A stretch of DNA of 18,542 bases, from NCBI GenBank assembly GCA_035690725.1, contig DASSKF010000114.1:1-18542 (forward strand), in the 5' to 3' direction. Both the position numbers and the translations under genes were made by a program. Positions 7,159 to 13,728 of this stretch are shown here, in pieces. The first letter of the stretch is position 1; each line of letters opens with the position of its first letter. Origin of the DNA: DASSKF01 sp035690725. GTDB lineage: Bacteria; Actinomycetota; Actinomycetes; Actinomycetales; Dermatophilaceae. The notes below the pieces were generated by a model. The model had not been told where the DNA came from, ran no database searches, and saw only the letters and a list, made by a program, of their open reading frames with translations.

Positions 7159-7888
7159 CCGGCTCGGGCTCGTCCCGCTCGATCTCGTCCTGCGCGAGCT
7201 CGTCCTGCGCGAGCTCGGTGCGGCCGCGCACCAGGATCATCCCCATCACGGCGACGGCGCCCACGTAGGCGGGCCAGCCCAGCACGATCTTGGCCACGCC
7301 CAGCAGGGCGACCTCGCCGGCGAAGTACATCGGCAGCATCACCGCGACGCGCACGGCATACAGGCCGACGAGGACCAGGGTGAGCCGCTGGCACACCCGC
7401 ACCAGGCCGCGGTCGCGGCGCCACCCGAAGGGGTCCTCGGCCATCCGGGGGTCGCCCGCGGCGACGAGGAAGCCGACCAGCGGCCAGCGGCCGACCACGG
7501 AGACCAGGGCCAGCAGCCCCCAGCCGATGCTGGCGAGGATGCCCGGCAGGAAGGCGTCCTGGGCCTGGCCGCTGCGCAGCGCGAAGAAGGCGGCGATCGC
7601 GGTGGCGACGACCGCGGAGAACACGTAGCGGGGGGTCTGGCGCATCGCGAGCCGGACCACCAGCAGGACGAGGGCCACCGCCCCGGCGGCGTAGACGGCG
7701 GCGCGCACGTCGTGCTGCCAGACCCACGCGATGACGAACGCCACGGTCGGCAGCGCGGTCTCGAGGGACCCGCGGAACCCGCCGAGGGCGGCGGAGATGC
7801 GCGCGCGGATCAGGCCCTCGACGGTCGTCGCGTCGAGGTGCTGGGCGGCCTGCCGGGGCACGCGCGGGTCAGTGCCGGACGTGGCCAC
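7121..7888 (-). CDS. DUF3159 family membrane protein
   Basis: Membrane protein of unknown function (255 aa). About six hydrophobic segments are visible: TALPTVAFVIAWVW, AAVYAAGAVALVLLVVRLA, YVFSAVVATAIAAFFAL, LPGILASIGWGLLALVSVVG, LTLVLVGLYAVRVAVMLPM and a last one near VGAVAVMGMILVRG. FGWRRDRGL between helices is a typical family segment. It corresponds to Rv2693c. The start is GTG 7888, which overlaps the end of the OB-fold gene by 20 bp and has no clear Shine-Dalgarno, implying coupled translation; the frame runs on to 7975 but only through sequence coding the neighbour. The C-terminus is acidic and carries a duplicated LAQDE, from a 15-bp tandem repeat at 7184-7213. Its 3' end overlaps the convergent RCK gene. 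Confidence 0.88.
   Translation of the reverse strand: MATSGTDPRVPRQAAQHLDATTVEGLIRARISAALGGFRGSLETALPTVAFVIAWVWQHDVRAAVYAAGAVALVLLVVRLAMRQTPRYVFSAVVATAIAAFFALRSGQAQDAFLPGILASIGWGLLALVSVVGRWPLVGFLVAAGDPRMAEDPFGWRRDRGLVRVCQRLTLVLVGLYAVRVAVMLPMYFAGEVALLGVAKIVLGWPAYVGAVAVMGMILVRGRTELAQDELAQDEIERDEPEPVTPEDAPGARPD
7184..7213. repeat. 15-bp tandem duplication inside the DUF3159 gene
   Basis: Two identical adjacent copies of CTCGTCCTGCGCGAG (7184-7198 and 7199-7213) encode the repeated LAQDE in the acidic C-terminal tail. Being a multiple of three, the duplication keeps the frame. It is probably a slippage event and may vary in copy number between strains. Confidence 0.85.
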
Positions 7889-8276
7889 GGCCGGTGATGA
7901 TCTCGTAGGCGGGGTTGAAGATGGTGGGGCTCCCGGTGTGGTGGGTGACGCGTCCGCGGACGGTGAGGAAGGCACCGGGGGCGATCCCGGTGATGCGCCG
8001 GCGGCCGAGCCAGACGAGGTTGAGCGCCCGGCTGCCGTCGTAGATCTCGGCGACGAGCGCGGGCACGGTGGCGCGAGGGCGCAGCGTGACGCTGCGGACG
8101 GTGCCGCAGACGGTCACCAGCTCGCGGTCGCCGACCCCGGCGATGGGGGTGCCACCGCACCGGTCGGACTCGGCCTGCAGCTCGCGGGCCTCCAGCTCCT
8201 CCTCGGAGCTGGTCAACCGGTCCGCCACGCGGCCGATCAGCCGCGGCTGGCGCACCAGCTTGGTCGACCGTGCCAT
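7869..8276 (-). CDS. OB-fold nucleic acid-binding protein (Rv2694c-like)
   Basis: Small protein (135 aa) with a predicted OB-fold: a basic start (MARSTKLVRQPRLIGRVADRL), then VTVCGTVRSVTLRP, PALVAEIYDGSRALNLVWLGRRRITGI and GAFLTVRGRVTHHTG, which are the alternating strands seen in RecG/AspRS-type OB domains. This family occurs across actinobacteria in the same position between DUF3710 and DUF3159. The start is ATG 8276; its GAGGGGAA Shine-Dalgarno overlaps the stop of the DUF3710 gene, and the genes are 10 bp apart. Nucleic acid binding is inferred from fold only and no enzymatic residues are evident. Confidence 0.88.
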   Translation of the reverse strand: MARSTKLVRQPRLIGRVADRLTSSEEELEARELQAESDRCGGTPIAGVGDRELVTVCGTVRSVTLRPRATVPALVAEIYDGSRALNLVWLGRRRITGIAPGAFLTVRGRVTHHTGSPTIFNPAYEIITGRGHVRH

Positions 8277-8286
8277 CTGGTTCCCC

Positions 8287-9099
8287 TCAGCGGATCTCGG
8301 TGATCTCCGGGCCGCGCTCGAGCGGCCCGAACCGGTCGTCCTGCGCCGTCTCGGTTTCGACCTGCTGGGCCTCGGACTGCTCGGTCATCTCCTGCGGCAG
8401 CTGCAGCGGCAGCAGCTCGCGTGGCGCCATGGCCTCGCTCCCCCGGACGACGACGGTCTGCCGGACGAAGTCGATCAGCGCGCCGCCGGCGTCGGGGTCG
8501 ACGGCGGCCTTGCCGGACACCACGGCGCGCAGGAACCAGCGCGGGCCGTCGATGCCGACGAACCGGGCCGGGGAGAACGTCGTCCGACCGCCGTTGCCGC
8601 GCCCGGGCATCCGGGTCTGCAGCTCGAGGCCGAGCGGCCCCCGGACCTCCTCGGCGGTGCCGCCCTGGGTGGAGATGCTCTGGGCGATCTCACCGCGGAT
8701 GTCGTCCCAGACCCCGCTCGACTTCGGTGCCGCGAAGGCCTGCAGCTGCACGGCCGAGTCCCCCACCAGGGCGGTGGCGGCGACGATGTTCTGCGACTCC
8801 TCGTCGACCTCCAGGCGCAGCTCCATGCCGGGCAGTCCGGCCACCCACAGCGAACCGAGGTCGAGCCGCTGGCCGCGCTCGTCCACCTCGTCCCGGTCGA
8901 ACGGGCCCTCGCTGCGGTCCACCGGCGCGGCGGCCGGCTCCTCGGCCACGGCGGCGGCGCCCTCGGCGCCACCGTCCTCGTCCGACCCGGCCTCCCGAGC
9001 GGAGGCCTCGTCCTCGGCGAGGTCGGTGTCGGTGACCGGCTCCTCGGTGCGCTCCGCGTCCTCGGCCTCGACGTCCCTGTTGCGTCGGAAGATGCCCAC
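8287..9099 (-). CDS. DUF3710 domain-containing protein
   Basis: Protein of unknown function (270 aa). The first ~75 residues after MGIFRRNRD are acidic and low in complexity (Glu, Asp and Ala rich), probably disordered. The conserved domain follows from about residue 78 (RLDLGSLWVAGLPGMELRLEVD) through GVWDDIRGEIAQSI and GPRWFLRAVVSGKAA to VVVRGSEAMAPRELLPLQLP. It corresponds to Rv2696c. GTG 9099 is chosen because GIFRR is the usual family beginning; the Shine-Dalgarno is weak (AAGGA about 13 bases away, before the dUTPase stop) and the genes are 7 bp apart, so translation is likely coupled. Its constant linkage to dut suggests a shared role but none is known to me. Confidence 0.9.
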   Translation of the reverse strand: MGIFRRNRDVEAEDAERTEEPVTDTDLAEDEASAREAGSDEDGGAEGAAAVAEEPAAAPVDRSEGPFDRDEVDERGQRLDLGSLWVAGLPGMELRLEVDEESQNIVAATALVGDSAVQLQAFAAPKSSGVWDDIRGEIAQSISTQGGTAEEVRGPLGLELQTRMPGRGNGGRTTFSPARFVGIDGPRWFLRAVVSGKAAVDPDAGGALIDFVRQTVVVRGSEAMAPRELLPLQLPQEMTEQSEAQQVETETAQDDRFGPLERGPEITEIR

Positions 9100-9106
9100 T
9101 GGCTGC

Positions 9107-9643
9107 TCAGTCCTTCGTGTTCGCGTCGGTCGTGCCGGTCCCGCGGGTCCCGGTCCTGTCGTCGTCGGGGCCGGTCGTGGCGGCCGGCCCGGCGGCCGGG
9201 CGGCGTGGGCCGAAGCCCCCGCTCGCCCCGTGTCCAGTGTCCCCCCTGGGGCTGTCCGGAAGCGAGTCCACCTCGACGAACCGCACCCGCGCGACACGCT
9301 GCACGACGAGCTGGGCGATCCGGTCCCCCCGGTGCACCGTGAACGACTGGTCCCGGTCGGTGTTGACGAGGTTCACTGCGATCTCCCCCCGGTAGCCGGC
9401 GTCGACCGTGCCCGGGGCGTTGAGCGTGGTGACCCCGTGGCGTGCGGCGAGGCCCGAGCGCGGGTGGACGAACCCGGCATACCCCTCCGGGAGGGCGAGC
9501 GCGACGCCGGTGGGGACCAGCGCGCGCTCCCCCGGCGCCAGTGTCACGTCCTGCCGGGCGTGCAGGTCCGCCCCGGCATCGCCCGGGTGGGCGTAGCCGG
9601 GCACGGGAAGGTCCGGGGCGATCCGGTGCAACGGCACCGGCAC
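9107..9643 (-). CDS. dut: Deoxyuridine 5'-triphosphate nucleotidohydrolase (dUTPase)
   Basis: Hydrolyses dUTP to dUMP and pyrophosphate, keeping uracil out of DNA and feeding thymidylate synthesis; active as a trimer. All five motifs are present: I PGDAGADL (20-27), II PRSGLA (61-66), III with catalytic Asp81 and Tyr84 in GTVDAGYRGEI, IV RGDRIAQ (105-111), V RGDTGHGASG (133-142), where His replaces the usual Phe, as I recall for mycobacterial dUTPase. A Pro/Thr/Asp-rich tail of about 35 residues follows motif V. I chose GTG 9643 because GAGGAGGT lies five bases upstream. GTG 9667 would overlap the DUF4193 stop as GTGA but lacks a Shine-Dalgarno and adds eight residues. The gene sits in a five-gene operon. 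Confidence 0.95.
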   Translation of the reverse strand: MPVPLHRIAPDLPVPGYAHPGDAGADLHARQDVTLAPGERALVPTGVALALPEGYAGFVHPRSGLAARHGVTTLNAPGTVDAGYRGEIAVNLVNTDRDQSFTVHRGDRIAQLVVQRVARVRFVEVDSLPDSPRGDTGHGASGGFGPRRPAAGPAATTGPDDDRTGTRGTGTTDANTKD

Positions 9644-9663
9644 CCCGACCTCCTCACGAATGC

Positions 9664-9963
9664 TCACGCGGCGCAGTCGCGGCAGACCGGCTGCCCGCCG
9701 ACCTCCTTGGCGAGCTGGCTGCGGTGGTGCACGAGGAAGCACCGGGAGCAGGTGAACTCGTCCGCCTGCCGCGGCAGTACCCGCACCGACAGCTCCTCGC
9801 CGGACAGGTCGGCGCCGGGCAGCTCGAAGCCCTCCGCCTGCTCCGTCTCGTCGACGTCCACGCTGGAAGAGTTCTTGTCGACGCGACGGGACTTCAGCTC
9901 CTCGATGGAGTCCTCGTTCAGCTCGTCGTCGCTCTTCCGCGGCGCGTCGTAGTCAGTGGCCAT
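9664..9963 (-). CDS. DUF4193 family zinc-ribbon protein
   Basis: Small acidic protein (99 aa) conserved in actinobacteria. It starts MATDYDAPRK, has a Glu/Asp-rich middle with SIEELKSRRVDKNSSSVDVD, and ends in a zinc-ribbon-like module: Cys72-x2-Cys75 (CSRC) and Cys94-x2-Cys97 (CRDC), separated by FLVHHRSQLAKEVGGQPV. The first gene of the operon with dut; it corresponds to Rv2699c. The ATG at 9963 has an AGGAG about 12 bases upstream and is preceded by the only long gene-free stretch of the window, so the operon promoter should be there. The function is unknown; the ribbon could bind nucleic acid or a protein such as RNA polymerase. Confidence 0.93.
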   Translation of the reverse strand: MATDYDAPRKSDDELNEDSIEELKSRRVDKNSSSVDVDETEQAEGFELPGADLSGEELSVRVLPRQADEFTCSRCFLVHHRSQLAKEVGGQPVCRDCAA

Positions 9964-10263
9964 GTGGCTCGTTGCTCCTGGTCGTCCTGGGCCCCCGGAG
10001 GGGCGAATTGCGCTGTTGCTGCTGTCTGTTGTTGTGACCCGTCCCACACCGGCCGGGTCCCCTGTGCCGTGTCTGCGGGGACAACGTCGTCCCTGCCCGT
10101 TTTGTGCCCGACCGAAGGCGGATTGTGCCCTACGAAGCCGAAGGATGACACCCCGGGTCCGTGGGATGGACCAGGACGCCCCGTTCCGCGGGTTCATTCC
10201 CGCTCGTCCGGGAGCTCGTTCCCCCGCTCCGGCGGCTCACGTGGCCGGCTCGGCGCAGGCGGC
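9964..10263. other. 300-bp gene-free region upstream of the DUF4193-dut operon
   Basis: No credible coding frame exists on either strand. The stretch must contain the promoter of the minus-strand DUF4193 operon and the end of the ferrochelatase-IMPase transcript. I see a near-palindrome GGGACAACGTCGTCCC (10078-10093, 14 of 16 positions symmetric) and two nearby GGGCACAA copies on the minus strand, but no -35/-10 pair I would defend. In mycobacteria the genes cei (Rv2700, LytR_C) and Rv2698 (DUF3093) lie in this neighbourhood; neither is present here. Confidence 0.6.
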
Positions 10264-11127
10264 TCAGTCGGCCAGCTCGGCGAACAGCTGCTGGAGCTCG
10301 GCGACGAGCTCCGGCGCACCGGCGACCACGAGGTCGCCGCTCGGCGGCCGGCTCCCCCGCCCCTGCACGACCCCGCCGGCCTCGGTCACGACGAGCTGGC
10401 CCGCCGCCAGGTCCCACGGGTGCAGGCCCGACTCGTAGTAGCCGTCGAGCCGCCCGCTCGCCACGCTGCACAGGTCGACGGCGGCGCTGCCGCCGCGGCG
10501 GATGTCCCGGATCCGCGGCAGCACCCGGGAGGTGAACGCCCCCTGACGGGCGCGGACCTCCGCGCGGTAGCCGAACCCGGTGCCGAGCAGGGCCCGGTCC
10601 ACGGCCACGTCGGGTGTCACCCGCAGCCGGCGCCCGGCGCCGTACAGGCCGGCCGACATGGTGGTGCGGAAGGCACCGCCACCGCGCCGGGCGTGGAAGA
10701 GCTCGTCGATGGCCGGCCGGCTGACCGCGCCGGCCACGGGCTCCCACTCGCCGGGCACGGAGGCGTCGCCGGAGACGACGGCGACCGACACGGCATACTC
10801 CGGGAGCCCGTAGAGGTAGTTGACGGTGCCGTCGATCGGGTCCACGACCCAGGTCAGCCCGCTCCAGCCGTCGGGGGTGGCCACGCCCTCCTCCTCGCCG
10901 AGGACGGCGTCGTGGGGCCGCGCCACGGCGAGCCGCTCGCGCAGCAGCTGCTCGGAGCGCTGGTCCATCTCGGTCACCACGTCGGTGGCGCTGCTCTTCG
11001 TCGCGGCCACGCCGAGGTTGTCCGGGCGCTCGTCGACGATGAGGCGGCCGGCGGTGGCCGCGAGCTCGACGGCGAGGGCCTCCAGGTGCACCAGCTCCTC
11101 GGGGGTGGGCTCGGGCCCGGTCACCAT
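10264..11127 (-). CDS. suhB: Inositol monophosphatase family protein
   Basis: Mg2+-dependent phosphatase (287 aa), likely hydrolysing inositol-1-phosphate or a related sugar phosphate to give inositol. The metal site is complete: GEEEG at 77-81, WVVDPIDGTVNY (Asp96, Asp99) and HPWDLAAG with Asp239 near the C-terminus. The match extends to SVAVVSGD and IRRGGSAAVDLCSVASGRLDGYYE, the usual IMPase core. The ATG at 11127 shares one base with the ferrochelatase stop (TGATG), indicating coupling. It corresponds to Rv2701c (suhB). The exact substrate (inositol, fructose-1,6-bisphosphate, histidinol phosphate, PAP) cannot be fixed from motifs alone. Confidence 0.92.
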   Translation of the reverse strand: MVTGPEPTPEELVHLEALAVELAATAGRLIVDERPDNLGVAATKSSATDVVTEMDQRSEQLLRERLAVARPHDAVLGEEEGVATPDGWSGLTWVVDPIDGTVNYLYGLPEYAVSVAVVSGDASVPGEWEPVAGAVSRPAIDELFHARRGGGAFRTTMSAGLYGAGRRLRVTPDVAVDRALLGTGFGYRAEVRARQGAFTSRVLPRIRDIRRGGSAAVDLCSVASGRLDGYYESGLHPWDLAAGQLVVTEAGGVVQGRGSRPPSGDLVVAGAPELVAELQQLFAELAD

Positions 11128-12245
11128 CAGTCCATCCCGCACAGGGCCGGGCGCGGGGTGCGCAGGTTGGGGCAGCACCCGGCGGGGCAGACGGCCGGCA
11201 GGGGGTGCGGGTCCGGCCAGGCCGGTCCGGTCACGTCCTCGCCGCGGGCCTGTGCGGCGCGCTCCTCGACCAGGTCGACCAGCCCGCTGACGAACTCGGT
11301 GTCGGTGCCCACGGTCGGGACGCGCACGAGGCGCAGCCCCAGCTCGTCGGCGACCTCCTGCGCCTCGGTGTCGAGGTCGTAGCGCACCTCCATGTGGTCC
11401 GAGACGAACCCGATCGGCGCCAGCACCACGGTCTGCGCCCCCTCGGCGGCGAGCTCGCGCAGGTGGTCGCCCACGTCCGGCTCCAGCCACGGCTGGCTCG
11501 GCGGGCCCGAGCGGGAGCAGTAGACGAGCTGGTCGCGCAGCTCGACACCGAGGGTGGCCGCCACCTCGTCGGTGATCGCGGCGGCGAGCTGGGCGTGCTG
11601 GCGCTGGTAGGCGTTGCCCTCGCTGTCGCCCGGCCCCGAGGTGTCGTCCATGCCGACGGGGATCGAGTGGGTGACGTAGGCCAGGCGCAACCGGTCGGCC
11701 TCGGTGTCCCGCAGCGCCGCGCGCGCCGCGTCGGTCACCAGGCGGGTGTTGGTGCGGGTGAACGCGGGGTGGTTGGGATAGGGCCGGATCTTGTCGATCA
11801 CCAGGTCCCGCCCCTCGTCCTGCAGGGTCTGCAGCGCCGCAGCCAGGTCCTCCCGGTACTGCCGGCAGGAGGAGTATGACGAGTACGCGCTGGTCACGAT
11901 CGTCACCACTCGGCGCACCCCCTGCTCGTGCGCCTGACGGAGGGCGTCGGTGACGAAGGGGGCGGAGTTGCGGTTTCCCCACAGCACCCGCGTGCCGACC
12001 TCCCGCCGGTCGAGCTCGGCGCGCAGCGCCGCGAGGAGGGCACGGTTCTGGTCGTTGATGGGGCTGCGGCCGCCGAAGTGGTGGTAGTGCTCGGCGACCG
12101 ACTCCAGCCGCTCGTCGGGGATCCCGCGGCCGGCCGTCACCGTCCGCAGGAACGGCATGACCTCCTCGGGCGCCTCCGGGCCGCCGAAGGACAGCAGCAG
12201 GACGGCGTCGTACGGGGCCAGCGGGGACTCGTCGGCGGTGCTCAT
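11127..12245 (-). CDS. hemH: Ferrochelatase (coproporphyrin type), with C-terminal Fe-S cysteines
   Basis: Inserts Fe2+ into the porphyrin; in actinobacteria the substrate is usually coproporphyrin III (CpfC route). 372 aa. Key residues are His193 in VTHSIPVG and Glu286 in SDHMEVRYDLD. N-terminal LLLSFGGPEAPEEV, HFGGRSPIN and the middle YSSCRQYREDL are family hallmarks. Cys127 in that last segment plus the C-terminal Cys353, Cys357, Cys358 (CPAGCC) fit a [2Fe-2S] cluster; a further Cys369 is near the end. The C-terminal spacing CX3CC differs from the CX6CXC that I recall for M. tuberculosis. The start is ATG 12245 with no Shine-Dalgarno but with TAGTTT ending 7 nt upstream. It is first of a two-gene operon with the IMPase gene. 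Confidence 0.94.
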   Translation of the reverse strand: MSTADESPLAPYDAVLLLSFGGPEAPEEVMPFLRTVTAGRGIPDERLESVAEHYHHFGGRSPINDQNRALLAALRAELDRREVGTRVLWGNRNSAPFVTDALRQAHEQGVRRVVTIVTSAYSSYSSCRQYREDLAAALQTLQDEGRDLVIDKIRPYPNHPAFTRTNTRLVTDAARAALRDTEADRLRLAYVTHSIPVGMDDTSGPGDSEGNAYQRQHAQLAAAITDEVAATLGVELRDQLVYCSRSGPPSQPWLEPDVGDHLRELAAEGAQTVVLAPIGFVSDHMEVRYDLDTEAQEVADELGLRLVRVPTVGTDTEFVSGLVDLVEERAAQARGEDVTGPAWPDPHPLPAVCPAGCCPNLRTPRPALCGMD

Positions 12246-12258
12246 CGGGTCAAAACTA
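12246..12258 (-). promoter_or_regulatory. Leaderless-type -10 box of ferrochelatase
   Basis: On the minus strand TAGTTT (12253-12258) is followed by seven bases and then the ATG at 12245. There is no Shine-Dalgarno sequence. This predicts transcription starting at or next to the A of the ATG. No -35 match is visible. Confidence 0.55.
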
Positions 12259-12339
12259 GTCGAGCGGCGTGGCCGGTTAGGTGCTGGGCGCACGAGGTGG
12301 CAGCATTCGTCGAGGGCTGGTGCGACACGGGAGAGGCGA

Positions 12340-13728
12340 ATGCAGGATCTGCGACTGATCGGCGTGCACGAGGACGGTCGGCACCTGCTGCTCGCCGCCG
12401 AGGACGGCAGCCGGTTCCGCGTCCCGCTCACCGACGAGCTGCGTGCGGCCGCCCGCCGCGAGCGCCCACGCCAGGGCCACCTCTCGATCGACGTCGAGGG
12501 CGGGCTGCGGCCCCGCGACGTGCAGGCCCTGATCCGCGGCGGTGCCAGCGCGGACGAGGTCGCCGAGCGGGCCGGCTGGTCCGTGGAGAAGGTGCACCGC
12601 TACGAGGGGCCGATCCTCGCCGAGCGCGGGCACGTGGCCACCCTCGCCCAGTCCGTGCGGGTGCGCGGGCGGGCCCGGGAGGGCGTCGCCCCAACCCTGG
12701 AGTCCCGGATCCGGGAGCGGCTCGCCGAGCGGGGCGTGGACCCCGGTGCCGCGTACTGGGACGCCCACCGCGCCGAGCACCAGCCCTGGACCGTCGTCGT
12801 GACCTTCCCGGCCGGCGGCCGGGAGCGACAGGCCTCCTGGCACTTCGAGCTGCCCGACCGCACCATCACCGCCCTGGACGACGAGGCCCGCTGGCTCAGC
12901 GAGGACGAGGAGGGCGGCACCCCCGGACCGGTGCCCGCCCCGCACGTGCCCGCCTCCGGCCGGTCCACCCGCGTGTATGACGTCGAGGCCGAGGGCGGCC
13001 TGCGCGCCACCGAGCGCCGGGACGACCCGGGCACGGACCCCGGCACCGGCGCCGACACCGGCGAGGAACGGCAGGGGCGCGGTCGTGCGCGGGCCGGCGA
13101 CACGGCCTCCCGGGAGGAGCCGGTCGACCTGATGACCGCCATGCGCGAGCGCAGCGCCGCCTCCCGGGCCGGCCGGCGCTCGGGCCGTCGCCGCAACCGC
13201 CGCTCCCCGGCCGATGTCCCGCACCGCGAGCAGCAGCCCCCGGAGGACGCGCTGCCGCTCGAGGACATCCCCTACTCGACGGTCACCGCCGACCTTCCGC
13301 CGGCAGCCCACGCCGACCCCGACCCCGAGGGCGCCGACGGCAAACCGGAGCCGGAGGCGCACGCGGAGGCCGAGGCGCTCGACGCGGAGGCCGCTGCCGG
13401 CACCGACGACGCCGACGACACCGGCACCGATCCTCAGGCTCAGGTCGAGGCCGAGGCCGCCGACGAGGTCGACGCCGAGGCGGACGCGGACGTCGACAGC
13501 GAGCAGGCGCAGGTCGACGACGAGAACTCCCCCGACCCGCTGTCCGACGCCACGTCCGACACGACCGAGCCGGCGGACGGGACCGAGCTCGAGGCGGAAC
13601 AGCAGTCGGCCCCGAAGAAGGCGAGCTCGACGAAGGCCAGCTCGACGAAGCCGAGCCGCAAGAGCGGCCGCCCCAGCGTCCCGAGCTGGGACGACATCAT
13701 GTTCGGGTCACGCCCCGAGCCGGACTGA
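12340..13728 (+). CDS. sepH: SepH, FtsZ-interacting cell division regulator (DUF3071)
   Basis: Actinobacterial division protein that binds FtsZ and promotes Z-ring assembly. The 462-aa protein has the DUF3071 N-terminal domain (about 1-165): MQDLRLIGVHEDGRHLLL, then a helix-turn-helix-like segment VQALIRGGASADEVAERAGWSVEKV and YEGPILAERGHVA. After a DELPDRTI-like region the protein becomes a long acidic, Ala/Asp/Glu-rich disordered segment (roughly 215-425), then a Lys/Ser stretch with KASST duplicated, and ends with the conserved SVPSWDDIMFGSRP. The ATG at 12340 has GGGAGAGG just upstream. The last 21 bp overlap the opposing MFS gene. The conserved C-terminal motif makes the call firm. Confidence 0.95.
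   Translation: MQDLRLIGVHEDGRHLLLAAEDGSRFRVPLTDELRAAARRERPRQGHLSIDVEGGLRPRDVQALIRGGASADEVAERAGWSVEKVHRYEGPILAERGHVATLAQSVRVRGRAREGVAPTLESRIRERLAERGVDPGAAYWDAHRAEHQPWTVVVTFPAGGRERQASWHFELPDRTITALDDEARWLSEDEEGGTPGPVPAPHVPASGRSTRVYDVEAEGGLRATERRDDPGTDPGTGADTGEERQGRGRARAGDTASREEPVDLMTAMRERSAASRAGRRSGRRRNRRSPADVPHREQQPPEDALPLEDIPYSTVTADLPPAAHADPDPEGADGKPEPEAHAEAEALDAEAAAGTDDADDTGTDPQAQVEAEAADEVDAEADADVDSEQAQVDDENSPDPLSDATSDTTEPADGTELEAEQQSAPKKASSTKASSTKPSRKSGRPSVPSWDDIMFGSRPEPD

Noticed and set aside
7889..7975. Upstream start of the DUF3159 gene at 7975
   Set aside because: It would add 29 Ser/Pro/Thr-rich residues read out of frame within the OB-fold gene; GTG 7888 fits the family better.
10175..10201. 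SigR-like promoter on the minus strand (GGGAAT, 18 bp, GTC)
   Set aside because: The -10 should be GTT, and the site would give a leader of more than 200 nt before DUF4193; one mismatch in so short a pattern is expected by chance.
9956..10438. Possible plus-strand gene (160 codons) in the gap, in the position of mycobacterial cei
   Set aside because: No signal peptide or LytR_C-like sequence, no Shine-Dalgarno, and half of it is antisense to the IMPase gene.
9442..11382. Plus-strand open frame of 646 codons across dut, DUF4193, the gap and the IMPase gene
   Set aside because: Runs antisense over four unrelated features and has no domain; typical of very GC-rich DNA.
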